Assembly (NCBI GenBank): GCA_963768185.1
Contig: CAVYGS010000004.1
Coordinates: forward strand, 186,001-250,000
Length of the DNA stretch: 64,000 nucleotides
Source of the DNA: Palsa-461 sp963768185
Lineage (GTDB): Bacteria > Actinomycetota > Acidimicrobiia > Acidimicrobiales > RAAP-2
Direction of reading: 5' to 3'
Numbering within the stretch: the first letter of the stretch is position 1; the number at the start of each line of letters is the position of its first letter. The notes beneath the pieces were generated by a model. It was not told the DNA's origin and ran no database searches. It saw only the letters and a program-made list of their open reading frames with translations. The position numbers were made by a program, and so were the translations under genes. Shown here piece by piece: positions 16,137 through 25,744 of this stretch.

Positions 16137-16168
16137 CCTGGAACGGGAGTCGTAAGGACCGAGAGCCG

Positions 16169-16798
16169 ATGGCAGACGAGCAGGGACGAACAGCCAGGCA
16201 AACCCGGGCGCCGGGGGACCGGGCGCGGGCCCGGATCGTCGAGCATGCGGCGCGCCTCGCCACCATCGAGGGGCTTGAGGGGTTGTCGATCGGCCGGCTC
16301 GCCGAGGCCAGCGGTGTGGCGAAGAGCAGCGTTCATGCGCTCTTCGGCTCGAAAGAGGAGCTGCAGCTGGCCACCATCAACGCGGCGCGGGAGAACTTCA
16401 TCGCCGAGGTCGTCGGACCGGCGCTCGCCGCGACCTCGCCGGGTCGTGAGCGGCTCCTCGCGCTCTGCGAGGGGTACCTGTCCTATGTCGAGCGGCGAGT
16501 CTTCCCCGGAGGGTGCTTCTTCGTCGCCGCATCAGCCGAGGTAGGAGCGCAGCCTGGACGCGTACACGACGAAGTCGCCCGCGTTCAGCAGCAATGGCGC
16601 GACCTCCTTCTTCAAGAGGCCCACGCTGCCGCCGACAAGGGCGAGCTGACCGCCGCCGACGAGCCCGCACAGCTCGCCTTCGAACTCGGAGTGATCCTTG
16701 CCGGGACTGACATCGTCGCCATCCTCCACGATGACCCCGGTGCCGTTTCCCGTGGTCGAGCCGCGGTGGTGACCCGCCTCAGAGGCTCCCCGATCTGA
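16169..16798 (+). CDS. TetR-family transcriptional regulator
   Basis: A 209-residue regulator. The N-terminal helix-turn-helix covers about residues 15-65, with LSIGRLAEASGVAKSSVHAL and FGSKEELQLA in the standard TetR arrangement. The C-terminal ligand domain includes a FPGGCFFVAASAEV stretch of the TetR_C type. The ATG at 16169 follows GAGAG; an upstream frame extends further but runs over the operator. Divergence from the methyltransferase and the shared inverted repeat suggest repression of that gene and of itself. The ligand is unknown. Confidence 0.88.
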   Translation: MADEQGRTARQTRAPGDRARARIVEHAARLATIEGLEGLSIGRLAEASGVAKSSVHALFGSKEELQLATINAARENFIAEVVGPALAATSPGRERLLALCEGYLSYVERRVFPGGCFFVAASAEVGAQPGRVHDEVARVQQQWRDLLLQEAHAAADKGELTAADEPAQLAFELGVILAGTDIVAILHDDPGAVSRGRAAVVTRLRGSPI

Positions 16799-17170
16799 CG
16801 AGGCTGTGACGCCTGCTCGTGCGGCGGCTGACATCACGAAGCGGCCTGCGCGCGTCGCACCCGAGCTCCTTCGCGCCCCTTGGCAGCGAGTGATCAGCGA
16901 TCGCCCGGTTCACGACGAACAACCGCGTTCGGTGGGGTCAGGTGCAGGGGCATGCCATCCACCTGGGAAGCGGTTTCGCCTTACGCCACCTCAAGACCAC
17001 TTACTGCGCGCCCATGACGAGCTTCGCAGTGTGCAACGAACCGGATGTGCTGCTCACTCATCTCGGAATTCCTAGCTCGTTTTTCACAGCTTGGGGCCGT
17101 GAGGACGGTAGTACCGTGCCTCCGAGTAGGCACGACGCCGTTCCAAGAGGGCAGTTCCGCTAGGGGGAAC
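16799..17170. other. Intergenic region before the P450 gene
   Basis: About 370 bases between the TetR and P450 genes. Short open frames here lack family similarity and ribosome sites. I see no strong hairpin or repeat. The promoter of the P450 gene should lie here. Confidence 0.4.
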
Positions 17171-18355
17171 ATGGCGAACGTACCGGCTTTGTCCAACGTC
17201 GACGATGACCACGACTACGACGATCCCGAGACGGTCGACTATCAGGTCCGGCTCGCACGCCTCCGGGACGAAAAGGGCGTTGTACGGCTCCGGTTCGGTG
17301 CGGGCACCGGCCTCGTGCTGCTGCGGCACGCCGACGTGGCGAACGCCTTCCGCGACGACCGCAGGTACTCCAAGAGCGCCGTCCTCAAGCCAGCAACGTT
17401 CCCGTTCATGGGGCCGAACATGATGGGCTGGGACGGGAACGAGCACACCGAAAAACGGGCGCTCATGGCACCCGGGTTCCGCCGTACGGCCATCCCCAGA
17501 TACATCGACCCGCTCATTCGACCTGTCGCTGAGGAGCTCGTCGACGAGATGGCGTCGATGCGGGAAGTTGACCTCATGGCCACGTTCGCGAAGAAGTACC
17601 CGATGCGGATTATCACCCGGCTCCTCGGGGTCCCACGCGACGACGAAGAGAAGATGGCGGACTGGGCGAAGGCGATGTTGGACATCCTCCATGACCCTGA
17701 AGGCTCGCTCCGCGCCAATGCCGAATTCACCGAGTACGTCAGGCCGCTGGTCGAAGCTCGGCGTGTCCGGCCCTGTGATGACCTGCTCTCGGGGCTCGTC
17801 AACGAGGAGGTCGAAGGGAGCCGCCTTGACGACGAAGAGGTCTTCGGATTCCTGCGTCTGCTGTTCCCGGCCGGCGTCGACACAACGTGGCTCACGATCG
17901 GGACGCTCATGGGAGTGGTCTTGCAGCATCCCGAAGTAGCCCGGCGCCTTCTCGACAGTGAGGAGGAGCGATCCTGGGCCGTCGAAGAGACCCTCCGGTG
18001 GGAGTCCACGACAGGGACCGAACCGCGGCTGACTCTTGAGGACGTCAGCCTGTCCGGTGTCGACATCCCCGCCGGCGAACTGCTGCGCCTCGCTGTCCCC
18101 GTCGCCAACCGCGATCCGCGTGTGTTTCGGGACCCGGATCGGTGGGACCTCGACCGAAGGCCCACCAACCACGTCGCGTTCGGACTCGGTCGCCACCTGT
18201 GCCTCGGCGCCTTCCTCGCGCGCGCCGAGCTCAACGTGGCACTGGACACCCTGCTCCGCCGTCTTCCGAATCTGCACCTGCTCGAGGAGCCATGTGTCGT
18301 CGGGATCATCATGCGTGGGCCGAAAACGCTTCGCGTCGCGTGGGGTGCGTCGTAA
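17171..18355 (+). CDS. Cytochrome P450
   Basis: A 394-residue soluble bacterial P450, a haem monooxygenase. The I-helix oxygen-binding motif reads FPAGVDTTWL, the K-helix ExxR is EETLRW, and the haem loop is FGLGRHLCLG with the axial Cys. It also has the usual RHADV and HTEKRALMAPGF segments of the CYP N-terminal half. The ATG at 17171 stands just after AGGGGGA. No ferredoxin or reductase gene is adjacent; the ferredoxin at 31938 is of another type. The substrate cannot be predicted. It converges on the secreted GH12-like gene. Confidence 0.92.
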   Translation: MANVPALSNVDDDHDYDDPETVDYQVRLARLRDEKGVVRLRFGAGTGLVLLRHADVANAFRDDRRYSKSAVLKPATFPFMGPNMMGWDGNEHTEKRALMAPGFRRTAIPRYIDPLIRPVAEELVDEMASMREVDLMATFAKKYPMRIITRLLGVPRDDEEKMADWAKAMLDILHDPEGSLRANAEFTEYVRPLVEARRVRPCDDLLSGLVNEEVEGSRLDDEEVFGFLRLLFPAGVDTTWLTIGTLMGVVLQHPEVARRLLDSEEERSWAVEETLRWESTTGTEPRLTLEDVSLSGVDIPAGELLRLAVPVANRDPRVFRDPDRWDLDRRPTNHVAFGLGRHLCLGAFLARAELNVALDTLLRRLPNLHLLEEPCVVGIIMRGPKTLRVAWGAS

Positions 18356-18434
18356 AGCGTGTCGGTGGCTAGTCAACCAAGGTCCAGCGCCGGCCGGGGA
18401 CCCTGATGAATGAGGGAGGACGATGAACGAAAGG

Positions 18435-18471
18435 TGACCGTTCAGGGCTCGCTATGGGCCCTGAACGGTCA
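18435..18471. terminator. Bidirectional terminator hairpin
   Basis: TGACCGTTCAGGGC and GCCCTGAACGGTCA form a perfect 14-bp stem around a 9-base loop between convergent genes. The stop codon of the minus-strand gene lies within the right arm. Confidence 0.7.
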
Positions 18472-20418
18472 GGTGCTCAGACTGAAGGTCAGTCCCGTCA
18501 TCGGGAACGTCTGGGTGCCGGTCGTGGCGCAGATCTCGACGCCGTACTCGAGTTGCGTCGGAACGTCGCTGGCGCTCGCCCATCCCATCGAAACCTCGAA
18601 GTCGTAGGCGGCCAGAATGTCCACCGAGCCCGATGCGACCTGGGTGTCTCGGAAGAAGATGACCTCGCCGCCCAGGTCGAGCGCGTCGTAGGCGACCCCG
18701 CTGAGGGTCGTGGCGTAGGACTGGTACCCGCAGGTCGCCATCGACGTGGACGGCGACAGGGCGCAGTTGCCCCAGTAGTCCTGCGTCCCGCCCCACTGGT
18801 TCCAGATCATCGTCTCGTGGGTCCAGTTGTCCGTCCACAGGTCGTAGGCGGCATCAAAGCTGTCCCCGGTGGTGGGGTAGGCCTCGCTGAACGTGCTCGT
18901 GATGGACGAGTAGCTGGAGATGGGCGGATCCGTGGCGTTGTTGCCGCGGCCGCCCACGTCGTACTCGGTGTTCGGGTACGTCTCGACTGCGCCGCCGTTG
19001 TTGGTCTGGTCGCTCGTGGCATACCAGCTCGACGCGCTGCACACGTAGAGCGTCTGCGGACCGGCGCTGCCGCTCCAGGCGTCGTTGTCGACCCACCACA
19101 ACTCGGGAGCGGTGGCGGACGGGTCCGTATTGATCGTTCCCTCGGTATCACTCGTGGAGAACGTCGGATTGGTGCAGTTGCCGCCAGTGGCGGTCGGGGG
19201 TGGCGACGTCGGGGGCGGGGACGTCGGGGGGGACGGGGCGCCAATTGTGATCACCTGGCTGATTGCCATCGACTGGCTTACCTGGGGTGCGGCGCTGAAC
19301 GTTGCATTGCCCGCTTGATTCGCGTCGACCACGCACGTTCCTGCGCCCGTGAAACTCACCTTTGAGCCGCTGATCGAACAGGCACCTGAGGTCGAGGTGG
19401 CATCGATCGAGAAGGTCACAGGTTTACCCGAGCCACCGCCGTTCGCGCTCACCGTGTAGGTACCGCCAACCGTTGGATCTGCCGGTGGGCTGGAAGTGAA
19501 GGTGATGACCTGAGGTAGCTCAGAAGGCGGAGACACCGTCGAAGGCGGCGACACCGTCGAGGGCTCAAGCGCGATGACGCCGGTTACCGCAGTAGAAGTG
19601 GGTGGGTTCGTCGACCAGGCTGCCCGTGACGTGGCACCCGGCGAGGTCACGACCTCTGTGGCGGTGGCGGTCTGCGAGTAGAAGAAGTTGGTCACGCTCG
19701 CCAAGCGCGATGCTCCAGTGGGCTTGGAGGGTAGAGCCATGAATGTGCTGCTGCCTTCGCCGAGGACAAGCAGATCATCGGGGATCGTTGTGGTCACGCT
19801 CGGAGGCGTGAGTCCACTAACCGCGCTTGCTGCGTCGACGGGATGTGTGGGGTTGACCCCGCTGAACGCCTCGGTGACGATGCCGACCTGAGTTGGCGAG
19901 CTCAGGGTTACGTTTGCGATCGGAGCCGAGCTACCCACCACGTCGATGCACGCAATGAGCTGAGTGGGACTGTTCTGGGCTTGGAACGCCTCAGTCCACC
20001 CACTGGCACAGGTGACGGTCGTCGAAGCGCTCGTGTTGATCAGGCTGACCAACACATCACCTGCGACGACTCCTGCTGGAATCGACGTCCGAAGACCAGT
20101 GCGCGGGCCGAAGGAGTACGTCGTGGCCGTGCCGACGACCGAAGGAGCCTGGTTTGCGACGGCACTATCGGAGCCGCCGTTGAGTTCAAGGCTGATCCCA
20201 AACCCGAGTCCGGTTGTCCCGAGCACAAGGCAAAGGAGACTGAGCATCACCATGCGCCGGGATGCTGCCCGCAGCATTCGACGGCCGAGACAGGTACCGA
20301 AGGCCCGCCATCCGCGCGCATCGTCCAAATCCGTTTGTCTCGCCGTAGCCTGGTGGGGGGATTCGGAGTTCAAGAGACGACGGAAGTGAGGCCAGAAGTT
20401 CCGATTCTCATGCTTCAT
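18469..20418 (-). CDS. Secreted or anchored multi-domain protein with GH12-like domain
   Basis: A 649-residue exported protein. A hydrophobic helix at about residues 56-76 serves as signal or anchor; an internal ATG at residue 48 would give a more classical signal peptide. Next come about 190 residues of beta-rich Ser/Thr sequence, an Ig-like domain (VITFTSSPPADPTVGGTYTV), and proline linkers with repeats such as PPSTVSPPS and SPPPTSPPPT. The last 220 residues resemble glycoside hydrolase family 12: YDLWTDNW, ETMIWNQW with the presumed nucleophile Glu, and QLEYGVEIC with the presumed acid/base Glu near the end. A role in beta-glucan breakdown is likely but not proven. Confidence 0.7.
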   Translation of the reverse strand: MKHENRNFWPHFRRLLNSESPHQATARQTDLDDARGWRAFGTCLGRRMLRAASRRMVMLSLLCLVLGTTGLGFGISLELNGGSDSAVANQAPSVVGTATTYSFGPRTGLRTSIPAGVVAGDVLVSLINTSASTTVTCASGWTEAFQAQNSPTQLIACIDVVGSSAPIANVTLSSPTQVGIVTEAFSGVNPTHPVDAASAVSGLTPPSVTTTIPDDLLVLGEGSSTFMALPSKPTGASRLASVTNFFYSQTATATEVVTSPGATSRAAWSTNPPTSTAVTGVIALEPSTVSPPSTVSPPSELPQVITFTSSPPADPTVGGTYTVSANGGGSGKPVTFSIDATSTSGACSISGSKVSFTGAGTCVVDANQAGNATFSAAPQVSQSMAISQVITIGAPSPPTSPPPTSPPPTATGGNCTNPTFSTSDTEGTINTDPSATAPELWWVDNDAWSGSAGPQTLYVCSASSWYATSDQTNNGGAVETYPNTEYDVGGRGNNATDPPISSYSSITSTFSEAYPTTGDSFDAAYDLWTDNWTHETMIWNQWGGTQDYWGNCALSPSTSMATCGYQSYATTLSGVAYDALDLGGEVIFFRDTQVASGSVDILAAYDFEVSMGWASASDVPTQLEYGVEICATTGTQTFPMTGLTFSLST

Positions 20419-21031
20419 TGACTCGGCCGCATCGTTAGGGGACCTCCAAAATAAACGGATGTCCGACGCACTAAGTGTGGTGAGACGCGCCCTGGCTCAT
20501 GAGCGAAGGGTCTGTCGTGCGCACCGAGTGATCGGGACACTATGAAGTGCCGACCTGCGAATCGCAAGAGAGCTGGCTCTTTCATCTCCCCAGTTCAGAC
20601 GCAGCATTTTCCACGTTCGGGCAGGTTGTAGGCGTTCGTTACATTTCTGTGAGGACTTCGGGTCACACGAGTCTTTTTTCAGTTAGTGGAAGACATGTGG
20701 AGATGCTGAGGAAAACGCGTCGAGTTACTAATGCCTTCCACATTCGTTTCAATAGCGTTCCTAAATCATTCACGGCGACGAAGTCGCCGTAACAGCGCCC
20801 AGGCTGAGCGATGTCACTGAGATGCCTCGAGTCATCGAGGGAGGGGGCCCGCTCGCTCGGCGCGCACCCGTTGGTGCGATCATCGCCCCAGTTTGCGTCG
20901 CCAGCGCGCTCGAGATCGCGGATGGTCTAGATTGGCCCGCGTTGGTGGGGCAAGTTGAAAATCGTGGGCGCTAACAGCGATGTGACCTAGACGTTGCCCG
21001 CAGGGAAAGTGAATCCTGATCAGGGCAAAAC
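20419..21031. other. Large intergenic region, lower GC
   Basis: About 610 bases without a convincing gene. A frame at 20547-20792 encodes 81 residues with no family signature and no ribosome site, and is not called. A perfect hairpin ACGGCGAC-GAA-GTCGCCGT at 20772-20790 lacks a T run. The composition is visibly less GC-rich than the flanking genes in 20570-20770, which may be a remnant of foreign DNA. Confidence 0.4.
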
Positions 21032-21961
21032 ATGCCGGTGTTGAACCCCATTGAGATCGCTGGAATTGCGGGAGGTGCAGCTCTCCTTGTCATCGGAAGA
21101 GCACTCATGATCGTGAACCGGAAACGCCACAGTCTTGACAGAGCCCTGGCGGATCAGGATCCGACGGTCAGACGTGCTGCGATCGACCTCGTGGATGAGC
21201 GCAGGATCTCGACGCATGTCGACGTGCTTGTCGAGCGTGCCTTGGTCGAGACCGACCCAGATGTGCGAGCTGCTCTGGCACGAACTCTGAGCCGCGGTGA
21301 ATGGCAGCCGGGTGATGATCCGCGTGTCCTTCAACTGAGCGCGTGGGCGGGACAGGTCGGGACGCCTTCGGATGCCGAGCGAGCGGACGCTACTCAAACT
21401 GATGCAATCGGGAGCGATTTGTCGTCATCTGCGGTTGACGCCGAGGAGCCAGTTGCAGTTGGTGCCAAGCTCGAGATGTCGAACGGGGATAGTTCCAGCG
21501 GAGCGGTCGGCTCCTTCAGCGACGATCCACAGAGTGAATCCGGAACCGAAGATGTTCCCGCCTGGACCGGCTCCATCATCGATCAAGCCCTGGTGCGCCC
21601 GAGTCCGAAAGAAGATCTCGCCGACAGGAGGCTCCTCGAATCTGGATCCAACGTCAGGCCGGTGAACGTCGGCGATCAGATGGCTGCTCGGCGGGAGGTT
21701 GGCATTAGCAAAGCTGAGCAGACTGCCGTTGACCTTTTGCGTTCAGCGGGCTACGCGGTAGGTGCTCAGAACGAAGCTGACTCGATGAGAGAAGATCCGG
21801 CGCCGACTCCTGCGCAAGGCACTGACGAACTCCGAATTCTCACCGATCTGTGCGTACAACGTGCCATTACCACATCAATCTTCGAAGAGGCAACGCGCCG
21901 GATGCACCTCGAGAACGATCGCCTAGAGGCTTTGCTGGCGCGTTTGCGCGAGCGTGACTGA
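21032..21961 (+). CDS. Membrane-anchored HEAT-like protein, unknown function
   Basis: A 309-residue protein. One N-terminal transmembrane helix (about residues 6-27) is followed by two short HEAT-like helical repeats (DQDPTVRRAAIDLVDE and ETDPDVRAALARTLSR), a long acidic low-complexity linker rich in Ser, Asp and Glu, and a C-terminal helix that may form a coiled coil (MHLENDRLEALLARLRERD). AGGG lies six bases before the ATG. It looks like a scaffold or envelope-associated protein. No enzyme motif is present and no partner gene is adjacent. Confidence 0.6.
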   Translation: MPVLNPIEIAGIAGGAALLVIGRALMIVNRKRHSLDRALADQDPTVRRAAIDLVDERRISTHVDVLVERALVETDPDVRAALARTLSRGEWQPGDDPRVLQLSAWAGQVGTPSDAERADATQTDAIGSDLSSSAVDAEEPVAVGAKLEMSNGDSSSGAVGSFSDDPQSESGTEDVPAWTGSIIDQALVRPSPKEDLADRRLLESGSNVRPVNVGDQMAARREVGISKAEQTAVDLLRSAGYAVGAQNEADSMREDPAPTPAQGTDELRILTDLCVQRAITTSIFEEATRRMHLENDRLEALLARLRERD

Positions 21962-22215
21962 TCGCGACCTCGGGACCTCCAACTTGACCCGGCTGCGGTC
22001 TCGGGCATCCGCACCGGCCTCGACGACTCCGGCTCGGGCTAATCCTCGCTCGCCTACCTCTCCGAGTTACCGCTCGGCGAGATCAAGCTTGATGAGAGGG
22101 TTCCTGGCCGGCCACTACGCTACGGCCGCTCCTGACAACGAAGACCCGTCGTCTCGACGTTTTTCAGCCTTTACGGGGACTTCGGTGTGAAATCTCGCTG
22201 GGGAGAAGCGCCTCA

Positions 22216-23961
22216 CTATGGAGAGGCGCGCGCTGGGTGGCCACCGGAAACCGGCACGGTTTCGGTGTCAAGGCCCGAGCGCAGCAGACGTCCGGGCGTG
22301 CTTCCGGTCAGTCTGCCTTCGGTTACAACTGCGACACCATTGACAAAGACATGCTCCACGCCAATGGATTCGGCATAGAGCCGCGACGCTCTACCGGGCA
22401 GGTCGTCGCGGCTCGTCTCGGCACCAAACCCCACCGTTTCGGGGTCGAAGAGGACCAGGTCTGCCCACAATCCCTCAGCCAAACGACCCCGGTCGCGCAG
22501 CCCGTAGTAGCGCGCTGGGACCTCGGTCAACATGTGCACGGCCTCTTCGAATGACATGTCACCATGCTCACGGACGCCTTGGAGCAGCGACGTCGAGTAG
22601 ACGGCGCCGCACATCATGTCGAGGTGGGCACCTGCGTCGCTGCCTCCGATGATCGTCCGTGGATCGCGCCACACCTCGATCCGAAAGCGCCGGTCTTCAT
22701 CGGTCTCGGGTCGGCCCGGCGGCCTCAGTCCCGTCTTCAGGCCGTCGGCGATCACCACGTCCAGCAGGGCGTCGAAAGGATCTTGGCCACGCTCAGCGGC
22801 GACATCAGCGACGGAGCGTCCCGCATACGGGAGCGTCGCGTCCGAGAACGTCTCGGCGAACTGAAGCATCGGCCAGTTCGCGAGGCCTCGGAGAACGCCG
22901 GCCTCCTCGGAAGCCGCGCCCACCGCCAGTTGCCTGCGGACGCTTGGGTCCCCAAGTGCCGTGATCCGCTCGGAAACCGGCAAGTTGATGATCTCGCGCC
23001 AGCCTGGCAGGCCGTCGAGGGGCGCACCAGAGAGGAAACTCATCCGCACCTGGTTCCCTGGCGGCAGCGTGAGCGCTACCACTCGTGCGCCGCGGGCCGA
23101 AGCAGTCGTCGATGCCTCGAGCTGGTGCTCGCAGAAGTCGCGGCTTGCTGCCGAAGCGCCGAGCACATTCCAGTTGACCGGACGGTTGGCGCTGCAGGAC
23201 ATCGCGACCATGAGGTCGACCTCGTCGTCGGTGAACCCGCTCAAAGACCCGGCCAGGATCAGCTCGAGGGTGGTGCCAGGGTGGCCGTTGAGGGCAGAGG
23301 CGAGCGACACCATCTCCTCGGGCGACGCGGCCCGGGAGGGGACCGGCTGACCAGCACCATCGTTGTGCGGGGGCGCGGTCGACGTGGACAGACCCATGGC
23401 CCCGGCTGCCAAGGCCTCGTGAAGCATCGCGACCATCCGGTCAACCTGCGCCGGCGAGGCCCGGTTACCGACGGCGTCCTCTCCCATGACCGCGCGGCGC
23501 AAGGCCGAATGTCCGCATAGGAATCCCACGTTGAGCCCGATCGCGCCATCGAGTCGATCGAGCCACTCGCCAAAGGAAGACCAGTCCCACGGCAGACCCT
23601 GTTCGAGCGCGCCCAGCGGCATACCCTCCACCTTGGCCATCATTCGCATGATGTACTCGCGGTCTTGTGGTCCCGCTGGAGCCAGGCTGAACCCGCAGTT
23701 ACCTCCGAAGACGGTGGTGACGCCGTGCAACGCGGAGGGACTCGCGGTTGGGTCCCAGAAGAGCTGGGCGTCGTAGTGGGTGTGAATGTCCACGAACCCA
23801 GGAGCAACCAGGAGTCCGGCCGCTTCGATCGTCCGGCGGGCGGGCTCGTCGATCGCGCCAATCGACACGATGCGCCCCTCTTGGACGCCCACGTCGGCGA
23901 TCTTCGACACCCTCGCGGTGCCGTCGACGACCCTGCCGTGTCGAATGAGCAGATCCAGCAT
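22216..23961 (-). CDS. Amidohydrolase, N-acyl-D-amino-acid deacylase type
   Basis: A 581-residue metal-dependent hydrolase. The N-terminal beta strand (LIRHGRVVDG) and GFVDIHTHYDAQLFWDP, with its HxH motif, are typical of D-aminoacylases and dihydroorotase-like enzymes; GGSDAGAHLDMM near the C-terminus carries the catalytic Asp. The family hydrolyses N-acyl amino acids or related amides. The ATG at 23961 overlaps the stop of the upstream amidohydrolase (TGATG), so the two are translationally coupled and may act in sequence. The actual substrate is unknown. Confidence 0.85.
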   Translation of the reverse strand: MLDLLIRHGRVVDGTARVSKIADVGVQEGRIVSIGAIDEPARRTIEAAGLLVAPGFVDIHTHYDAQLFWDPTASPSALHGVTTVFGGNCGFSLAPAGPQDREYIMRMMAKVEGMPLGALEQGLPWDWSSFGEWLDRLDGAIGLNVGFLCGHSALRRAVMGEDAVGNRASPAQVDRMVAMLHEALAAGAMGLSTSTAPPHNDGAGQPVPSRAASPEEMVSLASALNGHPGTTLELILAGSLSGFTDDEVDLMVAMSCSANRPVNWNVLGASAASRDFCEHQLEASTTASARGARVVALTLPPGNQVRMSFLSGAPLDGLPGWREIINLPVSERITALGDPSVRRQLAVGAASEEAGVLRGLANWPMLQFAETFSDATLPYAGRSVADVAAERGQDPFDALLDVVIADGLKTGLRPPGRPETDEDRRFRIEVWRDPRTIIGGSDAGAHLDMMCGAVYSTSLLQGVREHGDMSFEEAVHMLTEVPARYYGLRDRGRLAEGLWADLVLFDPETVGFGAETSRDDLPGRASRLYAESIGVEHVFVNGVAVVTEGRLTGSTPGRLLRSGLDTETVPVSGGHPARASP

Positions 23962-25151
23962 CAGGTGGATGCCTCCTGCCACCCCGCCGGTGGAACCGGA
24001 TGACGAAAAAGCTGAGCAGCGTTCTCGTGCGTCATCTTGGCGACCTCGGCTGGTGGAAGACCACCCAGCCGTTCGGCCAAGAGTGCTTGGGTGTCGGGCC
24101 AGCTCGAATCGGCGTGTGGGTAGTCGGTTTCCACCATGATGTGGTCGACCCCGATTCGATCTCTCACTCGCAGTGTCGTCGGGTCGTCAATGCTGCAGAA
24201 CCAGAAGTTGCGTTGCACGGCCTCGCTTGGCGTCAGCTCGCCGTCCCAAACGCCGGCTCCACCCATTCCCGAGTGGGCCATGACGTAATCGAGACGGTCG
24301 AGAAGCATGGGCACCCAGCCGATTCCCCCCTCCGACAGAGCGATGTTGAGATCGGGGAATCGGAGCGGGATCCGCGCCCATAGCCAGTCGGCGGTCGTCA
24401 CCGCGCCGTGCACCGGGAACAGTGTCGTGGCTTCTTCGAGTGGAGCCTCCGGCGACCGGATCACCGAGCCCGCAGCCGACCCCGTATGGAGGCACACCAC
24501 CGTTCGGGTCTCCTCGCATGCCTTGAGCACTGGATCCCAGTGGCCCGTGTGCACCGACGGAAGCTCAAGGCTGGCCGGGTTCTCCGGGAAGCTCAGCGCC
24601 TTGAACCCGCGTCCCGCGTTTCGCAGGATCTCCGCCGCTGCGATCTCGGGGTCCCTCAGCCACGCGATCTGCAGCGGGATGATCCGGTCCGGATACGTGC
24701 CCGCCCAGACCTCGTGGTGCCAGTCGTTCCAGGCGCGCACGCAGGCAAGCCCGAGATCTGGGTCCTGGCTGCGCGAGAACACGGCGCCGGCAAACCCTGC
24801 GATGAGCGACGGAAAGCACAAGGAGGCCCAAATACCTGCGGTGTCCATGTCAACAATGCGCGCGTCGATGTCGAAACAGCCTCGGCGCATTTCTTCAAAG
24901 CGCGCCGGCTCCATCGTCCATTCATTCCGCGGTCTTCCAACGACGGCGTTCAGCCCGATGTTCGGGTACCGGTTGCCTTCATAGATCCACGCTTGTGTGC
25001 CGTCGGCCGACTCGACGAGCCGTGGTGCTCCATCCGCGAGACGCGCCGGCATGCGCCCTTCAAAGAGATCCGCTGGTTCGATCAGGTGGTCGTCCACCGA
25101 GATGACCCCGAAGTGCCGACGCCTTGGTTCAGGATCAGGAAGAAGCGTCAC
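23961..25151 (-). CDS. Amidohydrolase-2 family (TIM-barrel metal hydrolase)
   Basis: A 396-residue protein of the amidohydrolase-2 family, which includes decarboxylases and hydrolases of aromatic or meta-cleavage products. It opens with ISVDDHLIEPADLF, a DxHxxEP metal-binding start, and later has CLHTGSAAG, LSEGGIGWVP and ETDYPHADSSWP, the standard metal and catalytic positions. The GTG at 25151 is chosen because GAGGGG lies six bases upstream; earlier starts give an extra tail. It is a close paralogue of the gene at 26757. It is coupled to the deacylase-type gene downstream. Confidence 0.88.
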   Translation of the reverse strand: MTLLPDPEPRRRHFGVISVDDHLIEPADLFEGRMPARLADGAPRLVESADGTQAWIYEGNRYPNIGLNAVVGRPRNEWTMEPARFEEMRRGCFDIDARIVDMDTAGIWASLCFPSLIAGFAGAVFSRSQDPDLGLACVRAWNDWHHEVWAGTYPDRIIPLQIAWLRDPEIAAAEILRNAGRGFKALSFPENPASLELPSVHTGHWDPVLKACEETRTVVCLHTGSAAGSVIRSPEAPLEEATTLFPVHGAVTTADWLWARIPLRFPDLNIALSEGGIGWVPMLLDRLDYVMAHSGMGGAGVWDGELTPSEAVQRNFWFCSIDDPTTLRVRDRIGVDHIMVETDYPHADSSWPDTQALLAERLGGLPPAEVAKMTHENAAQLFRHPVPPAGWQEAST

Positions 25152-25410
25152 CGCATACCCCTCGATACCGTGGCCCCTCGTATTCTGAGCCCTGTCATCG
25201 CCTGCCCGGGGTGCAGAGCTCGGAATCCGCACAACTCATCGTCTCGGTCACCTGCGACCGTGCGGAGCCCTCGACACAACATATCCCGCCAGCGTCCGGT
25301 TGCCGGGCGTGCCGTAGCTATTGCTTCGACCGTGCAACTACACAAAAGACCGTATTTCTCATTGTTCGCGATGTGGGAGAGTGGCGATTCACAACAGAAA
25401 TGGGGCCATC

Positions 25411-25674
25411 ATGGCCGTACTTGTCAAGATGAATGTGCCTGGCATGACCGAGAAGGACTACGACGATGTTTCGGGGAAGCTCACCGAACCCGTTCGCAAG
25501 GCAACAGGATTCAAGTTCCACGCCGGAAACGTGACCAAGGATGGAGTCACGGTGACCGAAGTTTGGGCGACGCGTGAGAACTTCAACGATTGGTTCTCGA
25601 CTTCCGTTCAGCCGAACGTCAAGGGAATCTCCACCCCGGAGATCATCGAACTGCGGCGAACAGTCTCGCCGTAG
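25411..25674 (+). CDS. Small alpha/beta-barrel protein (ABM-like)
   Basis: An 87-residue protein with the beta-alpha-beta-beta pattern of dimeric alpha-beta barrels (LVKMNVPGMTEKDYDDVSGK, then GVTVTEVWATRENFNDWF). Such proteins include antibiotic-biosynthesis-monooxygenase-like and stress barrel families. No specific catalytic residue can be named. The ATG at 25411 is preferred by family length. A strong terminator directly follows. It lies between the two amidohydrolase clusters and may share their pathway, which is inference. Confidence 0.65.
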   Translation: MAVLVKMNVPGMTEKDYDDVSGKLTEPVRKATGFKFHAGNVTKDGVTVTEVWATRENFNDWFSTSVQPNVKGISTPEIIELRRTVSP

Positions 25675-25694
25675 GACAGCGATTCAAGGTGTAG

Positions 25695-25728
25695 GCAGAG
25701 AGCGCCCTTCGGGGCGCTCTCTGCTTTT
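25695..25728 (+). terminator. Strong intrinsic terminator
   Basis: GCAGAGAGCGCCC and GGGCGCTCTCTGC form a 13-bp perfect stem closed by a TTCG tetraloop and followed by TTTT. It ends the small barrel gene at 25674. Confidence 0.9.
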
Positions 25729-25744
25729 CGTAGACCCGTTTTCG

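Noticed and set aside
17084..18376. A 430-residue minus-strand frame opposite the P450
   Set aside because: It is the shadow of the P450 gene, whose haem, ExxR and I-helix motifs are clear.
20547..20792. An 81-residue plus-strand frame in the large intergenic region
   Set aside because: No ribosome site, no domain, unusual composition; not enough for a call.
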